A DNA stretch of 64,000 nt, from contig JAIYAN010000021.1 of the NCBI GenBank assembly GCA_027489035.1, positions 186,001 through 250,000 on the forward strand. Reading direction: 5' to 3'. Positions 37,767 through 45,784 of the stretch are shown one piece after another; the stretch's first letter is position 1, and every line of letters starts with the position of its first letter. The notes under the pieces were generated by a model. The model was not told the DNA's origin. It saw only the letters and a program-made list of their open reading frames with translations, and ran no database searches. The DNA comes from Chitinophagaceae bacterium (GTDB taxonomy: Bacteria; Bacteroidota; Bacteroidia; Chitinophagales; Chitinophagaceae). The translations under genes and the position numbers were made by a program.

Positions 37767-38123
37767 TTAGTTCTGGGTTTTATTGTTTTGTTGAATGGTA
37801 TCGTTTAATAAAATAGGAGGTTGTTTTAATTCCTTTAAGCCCAAAGGTTCAACAGACTTAATCATCTCTGTAGCTTTACTTCTATAAATCACCTCACTTT
37901 TTATTGTTTTGTATTCGTATTCCAATTCTTTTACGTTATGTTCTGTTTTGCTTATTTTTCTACTTAATTTATCCGCATAATGTCCATTATAGATGTAAGC
38001 AATTGCAAGCGTAGACAAAAACAAAATGAATCCAACATTCTCTACAATATTTCTATAATTGAAATATTTTTTCCAATCAATTTTTTCGTTCGTGCTGTTT
38101 GATATTTTTTTTTCTGTTGTCAA
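37767..38123 (-). CDS. ftsL: FtsL-like cell division protein
   Basis: A 118-residue bitopic protein between rsmH and ftsI, the canonical place of ftsL. The first 33 residues are cytoplasmic and charged. One membrane segment follows (VGFILFLSTLAIAYIYNGHY, about 30-49), then a periplasmic coiled coil (KISKTEHNVKELEYEYKTIKSE) and a short tail (LKELKQPPILL). FtsL forms a trimer with FtsB and FtsQ and activates FtsWI. Sequence alone identifies it weakly; position and layout are the main evidence. The start codon is TTG at 38123, 2 bp after the rsmH stop codon, and no ATG lies before the membrane helix. Confidence 0.88.
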   Translation of the reverse strand: MTTEKKISNSTNEKIDWKKYFNYRNIVENVGFILFLSTLAIAYIYNGHYADKLSRKISKTEHNVKELEYEYKTIKSEVIYRSKATEMIKSVEPLGLKELKQPPILLNDTIQQNNKTQN

Positions 38124-38125
38124 CT

Positions 38126-39076
38126 TTATATTTTTTCTGCTATTCTTAATCCTGCACTTCTTGATCTATTGTTTCTTTTTAATTCTTCCATTGTTGCTTC
38201 AATAGGTTTCTTGGTTATTATTTTCAAAGGGCTTTTTGGTTTTATTCCAAAAACATCATCCGCTTGTACCTCTTCAATTGAACCCGTTTTGAAAAAATTT
38301 TTAACCATTCTATCTTCTAAAGAGTGAAAGGTTATTATTGCAATTCGACCACCAGGATTCAACAAATTCAATGATTGCTCTAGCAAATCTTTCAAAGCAC
38401 CCATTTCATCGTTCACCTCAATTCTTATGGCCTGAAAAACCTTAGCCAAATATTTATTGGGATTACCCATTACCACTTCTCGAATTGCTTGCTTAAACTG
38501 ATTGATGGTTTGCATTGGCATGTGACTTCGCTTTGCAACAATTGTTCTAGCCAATGTTTTCGAATTACTAACCTCACCGTATTTTTCAAATAACTTATGC
38601 AATGCTTGCTCATCGTACGTTGCTAAGATTTTTGCAGCAGTCAATTCCTGTCTTTTATCCATTCTCATATCCAAATCAGCATCAAAACGAATTGAAAACC
38701 CTCTTTCCGCTTCATCAAACTGGTGACTTGAAACCCCCAAATCCGCAAGAATACCGTCCACTTTTTGAACCCCAAGCAGTCTCAAAAACCGCTGAATATG
38801 CCTGAAATTCTGTGGCACAAACTCCACTCTTTCATCTTTTGGCAAATTTGCTTTCGCATCCATATCCTGGTCAAAAACAAATAACCGACCACCTGAACCC
38901 AACTTTTTTAAGATCTCTTTGCTATGTCCACCACCACCAAACGTACAATCCACATAAATTCCATTTTCTTTAATCGACAATCCTTCAACCGTTTCCAAAA
39001 GCAAAACAGGAATATGATACGCTTCACTGTTTTCATCCGCTTGATTATGCTCGTTTATTTCTTTGTTTGAAAGCAT
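38126..39076 (-). CDS. rsmH: 16S rRNA (cytosine(1402)-N(4))-methyltransferase
   Basis: RsmH (MraW) methylates N4 of C1402 in the ribosomal P site. The protein has YHIPVLLLETVEGL, the SAM-binding loop DCTFGGGGHSKEIL, ILADLGVSSHQFDEAERGFS, and the C-terminal FHSLEDRMVKNFF and NNRSRSAGLRIAEK. I place the start at the ATG at 39076 (MLSNKEINEHNQ, 316 residues). A TTG at 39085 overlapping the mraZ stop would add three residues. As usual it is second in the dcw cluster, directly after mraZ. Confidence 0.96.
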   Translation of the reverse strand: MLSNKEINEHNQADENSEAYHIPVLLLETVEGLSIKENGIYVDCTFGGGGHSKEILKKLGSGGRLFVFDQDMDAKANLPKDERVEFVPQNFRHIQRFLRLLGVQKVDGILADLGVSSHQFDEAERGFSIRFDADLDMRMDKRQELTAAKILATYDEQALHKLFEKYGEVSNSKTLARTIVAKRSHMPMQTINQFKQAIREVVMGNPNKYLAKVFQAIRIEVNDEMGALKDLLEQSLNLLNPGGRIAIITFHSLEDRMVKNFFKTGSIEEVQADDVFGIKPKSPLKIITKKPIEATMEELKRNNRSRSAGLRIAEKI

Positions 39077-39081
39077 ATTTA

Positions 39082-39549
39082 TCAAGTATTCGGATTCTCT
39101 TTTGTTTTATTCATCACCTCATTTGCCAAATTGCTAAAATCATCTGCCGACATTGAATCAAAAAATGCTTGATAAGTTGCCTTATCCCAAATCTCAATTT
39201 TGTTAACCGCAGCGATTAACACAATATCTTTATCCAACCCTGCATACTCTATCAATGATTTAGGCAATAAAATCCTTCCCGCAGAATCCAATTCAATTTG
39301 ATTTGCACCATTTAAGAAAATACGTCTAAACGCTCTAACTTTGGGATCGAAATCATTCAACGCGTTGATTTCATTAAAGATTGGTTCCCAGCTTTGCATT
39401 GGATACAAAGTCAGGCATTTTTCGAAACCTCTGTTTAATACAAAATTTGTTTTCTCTAAATCGGGCAATTGTTTTTTAAATCCCGCAGGTAGCAGAAAAC
39501 GTCCTTTTGCATCAACCGTTGATTCATATTCGCCTAAAAAACCAATCAT
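39082..39549 (-). CDS. mraZ: Division/cell wall cluster transcriptional repressor MraZ
   Basis: MraZ is a ring-forming DNA-binding protein that represses its own dcw operon. The 155-residue protein has the two SpoVT/AbrB-like halves, each with the DxxGR motif: STVDAKGRFLLP (near the N-terminus) and IELDSAGRILLP (about residues 85-97). Between them is LNRGFEKCLTLYPMQSW, typical of MraZ. It is the first gene of the dcw cluster. A matching operator of three GTG-centred repeats lies 32-61 bp upstream of its start codon, and DnaA boxes lie beyond that. All indications are of a functional autoregulator. Confidence 0.96.
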   Translation of the reverse strand: MIGFLGEYESTVDAKGRFLLPAGFKKQLPDLEKTNFVLNRGFEKCLTLYPMQSWEPIFNEINALNDFDPKVRAFRRIFLNGANQIELDSAGRILLPKSLIEYAGLDKDIVLIAAVNKIEIWDKATYQAFFDSMSADDFSNLANEVMNKTKENPNT

Positions 39550-39580
39550 GATAGGAAATTGTGCTGTTTTAAATTTATTT

Positions 39581-39610
39581 CAACACAAAATAACACTTTT
39601 TCCCACTTTT
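39581..39610 (-). promoter_or_regulatory. Probable MraZ operator: three GTG repeats at 10-bp spacing
   Basis: Read on the minus strand the sequence is AAAGTGGGAA, AAAGTGTTAT, TTTGTGTTGA: three 10-base units each with GTG at the same phase (CAC at 39584-39586, 39594-39596 and 39604-39606 on the plus strand). A fourth, weaker unit (CAT at 39614-39616) may precede them. Known MraZ operators in E. coli and mollicutes are also direct repeats with 10-bp periodicity and a GTG or TGGG core. The repeats overlap TTATTTTG (39586-39593), one base from the -7 consensus, so binding would block the promoter. Confidence 0.75.
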
Positions 39611-39634
39611 TTACATTAAAAAGATATTAGACTT

Positions 39635-39747
39635 TTATCCACAATGAGATAATCCACATATTTATAGCGTTTTATACCCAAATTATAGGGTAAAAACCAC
39701 CATACAAGTGAATTTCAGTGTGAATCAATGTGGATAAATGTGGATAA
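39635..39747. promoter_or_regulatory. Cluster of DnaA boxes upstream of the dcw promoter
   Basis: Three perfect 9-mers of the consensus TTATCCACA occur within 113 bp: 39635-39643 on the plus strand, and 39729-39737 and 39739-39747 on the minus strand, exactly 10 bp apart. A fourth site, TAATCCACA at 39650-39658, has one mismatch. The outer pairs face each other. Between them lies AT-rich DNA with a small hairpin (TACCC/GGGTA near 39675-39692). The location between mraZ and the histidine kinase gene suggests DnaA control of the dcw cluster; an accessory DnaA-binding locus is an alternative. The only other perfect copy I noticed is inside the peptidase gene at 12067-12075. Confidence 0.7.
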
Positions 39748-39754
39748 CTTTATT

Positions 39755-41077
39755 TTATACAACTGGAAAACTAAGGGTAAATGTGGTTCCCTTACCTAAA
39801 GTACTGTCTACTTTTATATTGCCTTTTTGGGCCTCTACCATTGCTTTTACATAACTAAGTCCTAAACCAAAACCTTTTACATTATGGATATTACCTGTAT
39901 GAGCTCGGTAAAACTTTTCAAATATTCTGCTCGAAGTTTCCTTATTCATTCCAATACCATTGTCTGCAATTATAATTCTAAACTGATTGAAATGGTTTTC
40001 TGTAGTTAAACTAATTTCCAATCCTGTTTCTTTTGAGTATTTTATGGCATTATCTAAAAGATTATTTATCAAGTTTATAAAATGGACTTCATCTAAAAGC
40101 ATCAAATCATTTTTTGCATTTAATGCAACGTTTAGTTTTCCATTTTTTTCCGCTAAAGGCAGTTCAATATTGTTAATGGCTTGTTGAATCAAATCATTTG
40201 CATTCACTTTTTTCGAATGAATTTCTATCTCTTTTTTATCTAACAACGCCGCTTGTAAAATCGCTTCCACTTGCTTGTTCATGCGTTTGTTTTCTTCTTT
40301 TATTATGCCGGTAAAATAAGCTGATTTTTCTTTGTCATTTATTACTTTTTCATTTTTCAATGCATCAACCGCCAACGAAATAGTAGCTATTGGTGTTTTA
40401 AATTCATGCGTCATATTATTTATAAAATCAGATTTAATTTCACTCAGTTTTTTCTGATTGAGCAACGCTTTGATGGTAATAAAAAATGCGGTTGTGATGA
40501 TAATAGAAAACAAAATCGTTCCGATGATAAACCAAATGATTTCTTTAAAAATAATATCCTCTTGATTGGGTACTATGATAACCAAATATTCTTCGTCAGT
40601 TAAATTTTCAAATTCACTACCTGGCGCTGGTTGTAGCGGAATAGCAAAATTGGTATTGTTTGCAGAATCTAGATAATACTTAAAAAATTGGTCGCTTTGA
40701 ACTTGATCACCAGTTAAACTATTATCGGATACCGCAAACTCAAAAGAAATACCTTTTAAAAAATGCTTGTCCATTGAATTTCTAATAATCGCTTGAATCT
40801 CATCTTTGGTATAACGTTGCATTACCGATGGCCTGAAAATTTCTAACCGCTTCTTTTCATTGAGAATTAATTTTTCTGTTTTTTTATTGAAAGATTTAAA
40901 ATTGGATTTCTCATTCATCAATTGCTCCGCTGCTTCATTTGCTGCAAAGAATATGTTCTCCTTTAATTGCTTCTCTTTCGTTTCTTTTGCGGTTGTTAAC
41001 CACGTAAATTGAAAATAAATCAATCCAATTAAAGACAAAGAAATCAATACGATAATGATTGGGAAAATTTTTTTCAT
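39755..41077 (-). CDS. Orphan sensor histidine kinase
   Basis: A 440-residue membrane-bound two-component kinase. Membrane segments lie at about 4-24 and 180-203 and enclose a periplasmic sensor region of about 155 residues with no family I recognise. There is no clear HAMP domain. The dimerisation domain has the phospho-accepting H224 in NNMTHEFKTPIATISL. The ATPase domain shows the N box LINNLLDNAIKYSK, G1 IADNGIGM and G2 GFGLGLSYVKAMVEAQKG. No response regulator gene lies beside it in this window: it is flanked by the dcw control region and by the divergent yqgE gene. Confidence 0.92.
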   Translation of the reverse strand: MKKIFPIIIVLISLSLIGLIYFQFTWLTTAKETKEKQLKENIFFAANEAAEQLMNEKSNFKSFNKKTEKLILNEKKRLEIFRPSVMQRYTKDEIQAIIRNSMDKHFLKGISFEFAVSDNSLTGDQVQSDQFFKYYLDSANNTNFAIPLQPAPGSEFENLTDEEYLVIIVPNQEDIIFKEIIWFIIGTILFSIIITTAFFITIKALLNQKKLSEIKSDFINNMTHEFKTPIATISLAVDALKNEKVINDKEKSAYFTGIIKEENKRMNKQVEAILQAALLDKKEIEIHSKKVNANDLIQQAINNIELPLAEKNGKLNVALNAKNDLMLLDEVHFINLINNLLDNAIKYSKETGLEISLTTENHFNQFRIIIADNGIGMNKETSSRIFEKFYRAHTGNIHNVKGFGLGLSYVKAMVEAQKGNIKVDSTLGKGTTFTLSFPVV

Positions 41078-41276
41078 CCGATTTTTTTACTTCACTAAAT
41101 AATTTTTTGGCGAATTTTTGTTTTTACAAATTTAATGTAGAAAAAATGGTTTTAAGTTGTTTCAAATTTTTAGGATTTTTTTTAACCCAGCTTTACAATT
41201 TTTATAAAGAACTTTATTTTCATTTGAAGCATAAATAAATTGGGTTGTTTTTATTTATTTTAAATATTTTAGAGGT

Positions 41277-41825
41277 ATGATTCCTTTGAATGAAAATATT
41301 TTTTTAATCGCAGATCCATTTCTTAAAGATTTGAATTTCAAAAGGTCTGTAGTTTTCATCTGTGAACATAATGATGATGGAAGTTTTGGTTTAATACAAA
41401 ATGAACCTACCCATTATTTTTTACATCATTTATTTGATAACATTTACATTGAAAATATCCCTGTTTTTAAAGGAGGTCCTGTTGGCTTAAATACCATTCA
41501 TTTTTTACATCAATTTCCAACTGTTCCAAATTGTGTAAAACTATCAAACGATTTGTATTGGGGCGGTGATATTGAAACAATAACCCGTTTGATTAATAGC
41601 AATCAAATTGATTTGCAAAAAATAAAATTTTTTATCGGATATAGCGGTTGGTCACCAAAGCAATTGGCTGAAGAAATGTCTGAAAAAACTTGGTTAATTT
41701 CTGAAGTTAATACAAACATTATTTTCAAATCAAAGCCACATGAAATCTGGAAAGATGCATTAAAATTTTTAGGTGGCGAATTTGAGCAACTGATCAACTA
41801 TCCAATAGACCCACAACTAAATTAA
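41277..41825 (+). CDS. YqgE/AlgH-family protein
   Basis: A 182-residue protein of the YqgE/AlgH family (formerly DUF179). Typical segments are NIFLIADPFLKDLNFKRSVVFICEHN near the start, GSFGLIQNEPT, VFKGGPVGLNTIHFLH, and IKFFIGYSGWSPKQLAEEM. The family is widespread; AlgH affects alginate synthesis in Pseudomonas, but the molecular role is not established. The start is the ATG at 41277. The acyltransferase gene follows 11 bp downstream and is probably in the same operon. Confidence 0.93.
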   Translation: MIPLNENIFLIADPFLKDLNFKRSVVFICEHNDDGSFGLIQNEPTHYFLHHLFDNIYIENIPVFKGGPVGLNTIHFLHQFPTVPNCVKLSNDLYWGGDIETITRLINSNQIDLQKIKFFIGYSGWSPKQLAEEMSEKTWLISEVNTNIIFKSKPHEIWKDALKFLGGEFEQLINYPIDPQLN

Positions 41826-41836
41826 AATCATACAAC

Positions 41837-42796
41837 TTGTTATTTAAACTATTAAAATACCCGTCTAAATTAGCCTTACTTTTTTTTTGCAGGCATATCA
41901 TTATTCAAAACAAAAAGGTTTTAAACCATAATGGTCCATTATTAATTGCTTGTAATCACCCCAATTCATTTTTAGATGCCATCATTTTAGCAGCCTTATT
42001 TAAAAAGCCTATTTATTCTTTGGCACGAGGCGATGTGTTTAAAAACAAAAGGATTGCGAAAATATTAATTGCATTAAATATCTTACCTGTTTTTAGGATT
42101 ACGGAAGGTGCCGAGAATTTAAATACCAATTATGATACATTTGCAAAATGTAGAGAGATATTTAAAAAGAATGGTATTGTATTGATATTTAGCGAGGGTC
42201 TTTGTGTCAACGAATGGAAATTAAGGGCTTTAAAGAAAGGTACAGCTAGACTAGCTTTCAGCACATGGAATGAAAGCGTCGATTTAACTGTAATACCGAC
42301 TGGCATAAACTATCAATCGTTTCGTTCATTTGGAAAAAATGTTCAACTCAATTTTGGGACGCCAATTTTAAAACAGCGTTTCAACCTGTCTGAAACAGAA
42401 GGTGTAAACATTAAACTATTTAACGAGCAATTAAAAAATGAACTAAAGTCATTGGTGGTTGAAATTGAATCACATAAAGAAGAAACAATTAAAAATACAT
42501 TCCATGTTAAACAGCATCCAATAAAAAAAACGATGCTTCATATTCCTGCAATAATTGGAAAAATTATTCATGCGCCTTTATTTATTCCCGTTCATAAAAT
42601 AAGTTGGATGTATTTTGAAAAATTGGATCATTATGATTCTGTGGTTGTGGGCTTATTGTTCCTACTTTATCCTTTGTATTTGCTTATTATTTCAAGCATT
42701 TTATTTGCGCTTTTGGGAGGGTGGTATTGGTTGTTGGTATTTATAATTCTCCCCTTTTTAGCCTGGAGTTTTATACAGTTGAAAAAACAATTCTAG
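41837..42796 (+). CDS. PlsC-like acyltransferase
   Basis: A 319-residue membrane-associated acyltransferase of the glycerol-phosphate acyltransferase superfamily. The catalytic motif is CNHPNSFLDAIILA, an HX5D form of the usual HX4D. The second block is SLARGDVFKNKRIAKIL, and the FPEGT-like block reads LIFSEGLCVNEW. The C-terminal third holds two membrane segments (VVVGLLFLLYPLYLLII and WLLVFIILPFLAW). It may acylate lysophosphatidate or another lipid; the substrate is not shown by sequence. The frame begins with TTG at 41837 and no ATG lies near the conserved region, so the start codon is either TTG or another rare codon. It lies 11 bp after yqgE. Confidence 0.8.
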   Translation: MLFKLLKYPSKLALLFFCRHIIIQNKKVLNHNGPLLIACNHPNSFLDAIILAALFKKPIYSLARGDVFKNKRIAKILIALNILPVFRITEGAENLNTNYDTFAKCREIFKKNGIVLIFSEGLCVNEWKLRALKKGTARLAFSTWNESVDLTVIPTGINYQSFRSFGKNVQLNFGTPILKQRFNLSETEGVNIKLFNEQLKNELKSLVVEIESHKEETIKNTFHVKQHPIKKTMLHIPAIIGKIIHAPLFIPVHKISWMYFEKLDHYDSVVVGLLFLLYPLYLLIISSILFALLGGWYWLLVFIILPFLAWSFIQLKKQF

Positions 42797-42800
42797 ACGA

Positions 42801-43280
42801 TTACTTCCTTTTAATATTATCGCTTAAAATCTTTCTTGCTTGATCAATTCCATCAGCATCAAAAGCTTCTTTTGGAATCAAAAAAAATGAACGAGGATTG
42901 AAATAAATATGAAAAAAATGTGGGCTTTCCAACCATGTGCTGAACGCATTCCATTCCCAACTTTTATCCGCTCTTTCATGAATTAATGAGAAAGTTGTTT
43001 GATTAATCTCCACTTTAAATTTGTCTTTAAAAGAAGCTGATTTTGCATAAATCATTCTGGGTAATAAAAACCAAAATAAAATCATCATTACAAACCAAAG
43101 TAAAGAGCTAAACAAAAATGCAAAAAGCAATATTTTTTTTAAAAAGAATAAGCTGGCAGAGATTATAGCAAATAGATTTACGACAATCATCAAATACTTT
43201 ATTTCTTTTCGGCTGATGAAATGGTAACGTAATGCCTGAATTGTTTTTAATTTATCGTACGCAAAAATTGATGAGGTCAT
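42801..43280 (-). CDS. YcxB-like membrane protein
   Basis: A 159-residue protein with two adjacent membrane segments (about 29-47 and 49-73), followed by a soluble domain. FSLIHERADKSWEWNAFSTW, and FFLIPKEAFDADG near the end, fit the YcxB-like family (PF14317), whose function is unknown. It is convergent with the acyltransferase gene, with 4 bp between the stop codons. It lies 36 bp downstream of the PhoD-like phosphatase gene on the same strand. The family call is by recall of the FFLIPKxAF segment. Confidence 0.7.
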   Translation of the reverse strand: MTSSIFAYDKLKTIQALRYHFISRKEIKYLMIVVNLFAIISASLFFLKKILLFAFLFSSLLWFVMMILFWFLLPRMIYAKSASFKDKFKVEINQTTFSLIHERADKSWEWNAFSTWLESPHFFHIYFNPRSFFLIPKEAFDADGIDQARKILSDNIKRK

Positions 43281-43316
43281 AAAAATAATGTTCTTGTAAT
43301 TTAAATTTTCTTGACT

Positions 43317-44684
43317 TTAATTTCGTTTTTTTAATTTGTTTTCTTCTACAGACCAATTTCCCAATTGCTCGCCGTTTTTTCCAATGAAATCAACTTTCAT
43401 GGTGCGGTTCCCTTTACTACCAAAGAAGGAAATCTTTCCAAAATTTTGTGCTTCTATTAATGTATTTGCTACGCGAAATGGATTGTCCAATTCCTTTCCC
43501 GAAACCTTTCCAACGCCTGATGTTAGCGGTGAAATAGTAATGTCGTACAACGGATAATCATTCGGCCTTTGCATTTCTATTACTTCACTATGATGTCTGT
43601 CGCCTGTCAAAAAAATGACGCCATTTATTTTTTGGTATGATAAAAAATCGATCAATGCTTTATATTCTGTTGGATAATGAGTTAAACATTCATAATTATT
43701 AATTGGATTTAAAACTTGATTTCCAGTAACGATAATTTTAAACGTTGCTTTACTAAATAATAAACTGTTTTTCAACCAATCCAATTGTGATTTTCCAAAA
43801 TATACCTTATCCTCGTTTAAGCTATTATTTGTGGAATCAGCCAAATTTACATCCGACCTAAAAAAACGATCATCCAACAAGAAGAAATCTACATCTCCAT
43901 AATTCATCATTGTGTAAATGCCTTCTTTATTTTCTCCGCTGCTTGGATTAAGCCAATAATCATTAAAAATATTTCTGCTTTCGTTTTTGAAAATATAATT
44001 TGCCCCTGCATCATTAGGTCCAAAATCATGGTCATCCCAAATGGCATATTGAGGCATACTCGCCATTAATTTTTGTAAAATCGGAATCGCTCTATCATGT
44101 GAAGCACGATATTTCAAACCCCAAACCGATGAATAATCAACCTCTCTGTAATACCAATTATCGCCTAACCATAAATTGAATTCAGCTGGGGTTTTTGCCA
44201 TGGTTTCAAATATGGAAGAATCTCCTCCATAAGGCTTGCCAGGGCGATCAAATTTTGCTTCATTAAAATAGGCGCAGCTTCCAGTTAAAAAACTAAAATC
44301 GGGCGCAGGTTTGCGATATTGCCAAAGATCTTTTGTGGTAAATCGGGTGTCGAAAGGCAAATCAATTTTCTTTCCATCAAGTAAAATCGCATATTGATAT
44401 GATGTTCCAAATTCAAGTTCATTTAGTTCCAATTTTATGGGGTTGAAAAATTTCCCCAATTCTCCTTTATACGCAACAAGTTTTTTTGAATTTACATTTG
44501 TGGTTGGAGCATATTCAACAGCTACTTTTTTTACATCTGCAGAAACCTCCAGCCAAATCATCGCAGTTCTTAATTCAACATTACCTGCCCATGGGCCACT
44601 AACAAGTTTGCTTTTGTTTTGCGCGATCATCAATAAAGGCAAACAAATTAAAATAAGTGGCAAATAAAAAAATTGGTTTTTCAT
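43317..44684 (-). CDS. PhoD-like metallophosphatase, exported
   Basis: A 455-residue protein with a signal peptide (MKNQFFYLPLILICLPLLMIAQ), an Ig-like N-terminal domain (about 25-115), and a PhoD-like metallophosphoesterase domain. Metal and catalytic segments include FSFLTGSCAYF, FNLWLGDNWYYREVDYSS, YAIWDDHDFGPNDA, IIVTGNQVLNP and ITLTGDRHH-like IFLTGDRHHSEVIEM. Such enzymes hydrolyse phosphodiesters or phosphomonoesters in the periplasm or at the surface. The substrate is unknown. The Tat twin-arginine motif of Bacillus PhoD is absent; a Sec signal is present instead. Confidence 0.88.
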   Translation of the reverse strand: MKNQFFYLPLILICLPLLMIAQNKSKLVSGPWAGNVELRTAMIWLEVSADVKKVAVEYAPTTNVNSKKLVAYKGELGKFFNPIKLELNELEFGTSYQYAILLDGKKIDLPFDTRFTTKDLWQYRKPAPDFSFLTGSCAYFNEAKFDRPGKPYGGDSSIFETMAKTPAEFNLWLGDNWYYREVDYSSVWGLKYRASHDRAIPILQKLMASMPQYAIWDDHDFGPNDAGANYIFKNESRNIFNDYWLNPSSGENKEGIYTMMNYGDVDFFLLDDRFFRSDVNLADSTNNSLNEDKVYFGKSQLDWLKNSLLFSKATFKIIVTGNQVLNPINNYECLTHYPTEYKALIDFLSYQKINGVIFLTGDRHHSEVIEMQRPNDYPLYDITISPLTSGVGKVSGKELDNPFRVANTLIEAQNFGKISFFGSKGNRTMKVDFIGKNGEQLGNWSVEENKLKKRN

Positions 44685-44758
44685 CTTCGATTTTTTTACA
44701 AGGTATTTCTATTTTGTATAAGTTGAAAAGTATTGTGACTGAAAGGTTATGAAAAATT

Positions 44759-45121
44759 TTATTTAGTACTTTTTAATTTTTCATTTTCAAAATGCCTATT
44801 CGCATCTCTTTTAGTTTTTTTCTCTATGTTTTTTTGTAACGCTTCATTTAAATTCACCCCTGTTTGATTAGCAATACACATCAGCACCCACAACACATCT
44901 GCTAGCTCATCTTCAATCTCTTTTCCTTGGTCTGATTGTTTAAAAGATTGCTCGCCATATTTTCTAACCATCAATCTACTGAGCTCGCCTACTTCTTCCA
45001 TTAAAATACCAAGATTTGTAAGTTCATTAAAATATCTTACCCCAATAGATTTTATCCAAACATCTATTTCATGTTGAGCGTCTTCAATTGTCAATTGCTT
45101 CAATATATTTTGATTTTCCAT
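44759..45121 (-). CDS. MazG-like nucleotide pyrophosphohydrolase
   Basis: A 120-residue all-alpha NTP pyrophosphohydrolase. The metal-binding EExxD pattern is visible as LMEEVGELSRLM, with the matching acidic residues in EIEDELADVLWVLMCIANQTG. These enzymes cleave dNTPs or modified nucleotides to monophosphates and often act as house-cleaning enzymes. The start is placed at the ATG at 45121 (MENQNILKQLT), since the upstream in-frame codons (to 45169) overlap the dtd gene and look unconserved. It lies 20 bp behind dtd and is probably cotranscribed with it. Confidence 0.88.
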   Translation of the reverse strand: MENQNILKQLTIEDAQHEIDVWIKSIGVRYFNELTNLGILMEEVGELSRLMVRKYGEQSFKQSDQGKEIEDELADVLWVLMCIANQTGVNLNEALQKNIEKKTKRDANRHFENEKLKSTK

Positions 45122-45141
45122 TTGTTTACTTTTTTTACTTT

Positions 45142-45594
45142 TTATGCTTTCATTTGAGTATCGATCCAAATGGTTACTGGACCATCATTCAACAATTCAA
45201 CTTTCATGTCTGCGCCAAAAAAACCGGTTTGTATTGGCCGTCCTAAATCAGCTTCCAAACAATCAATTAACTTCTGATATAAGGGTATTGCATATTCTGG
45301 TTTGCTAGCTTTAATATAACTGGGGCGATTGCCTTTTTTTGTAAGTGCATGGAGGGTAAACTGGCTTACTAAAAGAATTTCACCTAAAATGTCTTTTACA
45401 CTCAAATTGGGAACATGATTTTCATCATCGAAAATACGAAGGTTTACAATTTTGTTGCTTAACCAAATGGCATCATCAATTGTATCAACATCTTCAATGC
45501 CAACAAGCACTAATAATCCTGATGAAATAGCTGATTTTACTGTTTCGTCTATGCTAACTTTAGCCCGAGCTACACGCTGAATTACGCATCTCAT
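45142..45594 (-). CDS. dtd: D-aminoacyl-tRNA deacylase
   Basis: Dtd removes D-amino acids (and glycine from tRNA-Ala) from mischarged tRNA. The 150-residue protein starts MRCVIQRVARAKVSID and carries the two active-site motifs of the family: LVSQFTLHA, and near the C-terminus LLNDGPVTIWID with the Gly-Pro pair that provides cross-subunit chirality proofreading. The length is standard. The MazG-like gene follows 20 bp downstream. The gene is divergent from nrdJ, with a 287-bp gap between the two start codons. Confidence 0.96.
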   Translation of the reverse strand: MRCVIQRVARAKVSIDETVKSAISSGLLVLVGIEDVDTIDDAIWLSNKIVNLRIFDDENHVPNLSVKDILGEILLVSQFTLHALTKKGNRPSYIKASKPEYAIPLYQKLIDCLEADLGRPIQTGFFGADMKVELLNDGPVTIWIDTQMKA

Positions 45595-45731
45595 TGTTTC
45601 ACAAAATGGTTTAAAAATTTAAGCTAAATTAAACATGATTCAATTAATAATAACATTCAATAAATATTTAATGACATTACAAAAAATAAAAAAAAATATC
45701 TTTCCACAAAACGTGCAAAACTCATGAAAAC

Positions 45732-45784
45732 CAACAAGGATAAGACGTGCTGAATTGTTCACATATTTTGTCCACACCTTGTTG
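45732..45784. promoter_or_regulatory. Inverted repeat with two DnaA-like 9-mers upstream of nrdJ
   Basis: In the 287-bp gap between dtd and nrdJ, CAACAAGG (45732-45739) and its exact complement CCTTGTTG (45777-45784) enclose 37 bp. Inside lie two direct copies of TTGTnCACA (45755-45763 and 45768-45776), 13 bp apart, each one base from the DnaA consensus TTATnCACA. ATATTTTG (45763-45770) is one base from the -7 consensus. The site could regulate nrdJ. I see neither a cobalamin riboswitch nor an NrdR box. Confidence 0.4.

Noticed and set aside
39550..39754. Chromosomal origin oriC
   Set aside because: DnaA boxes are present, but dnaA or other origin-linked genes are absent, gene orientation does not switch here, and no strong AT-rich unwinding array is visible. 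It is kept only as an alternative in the finding.
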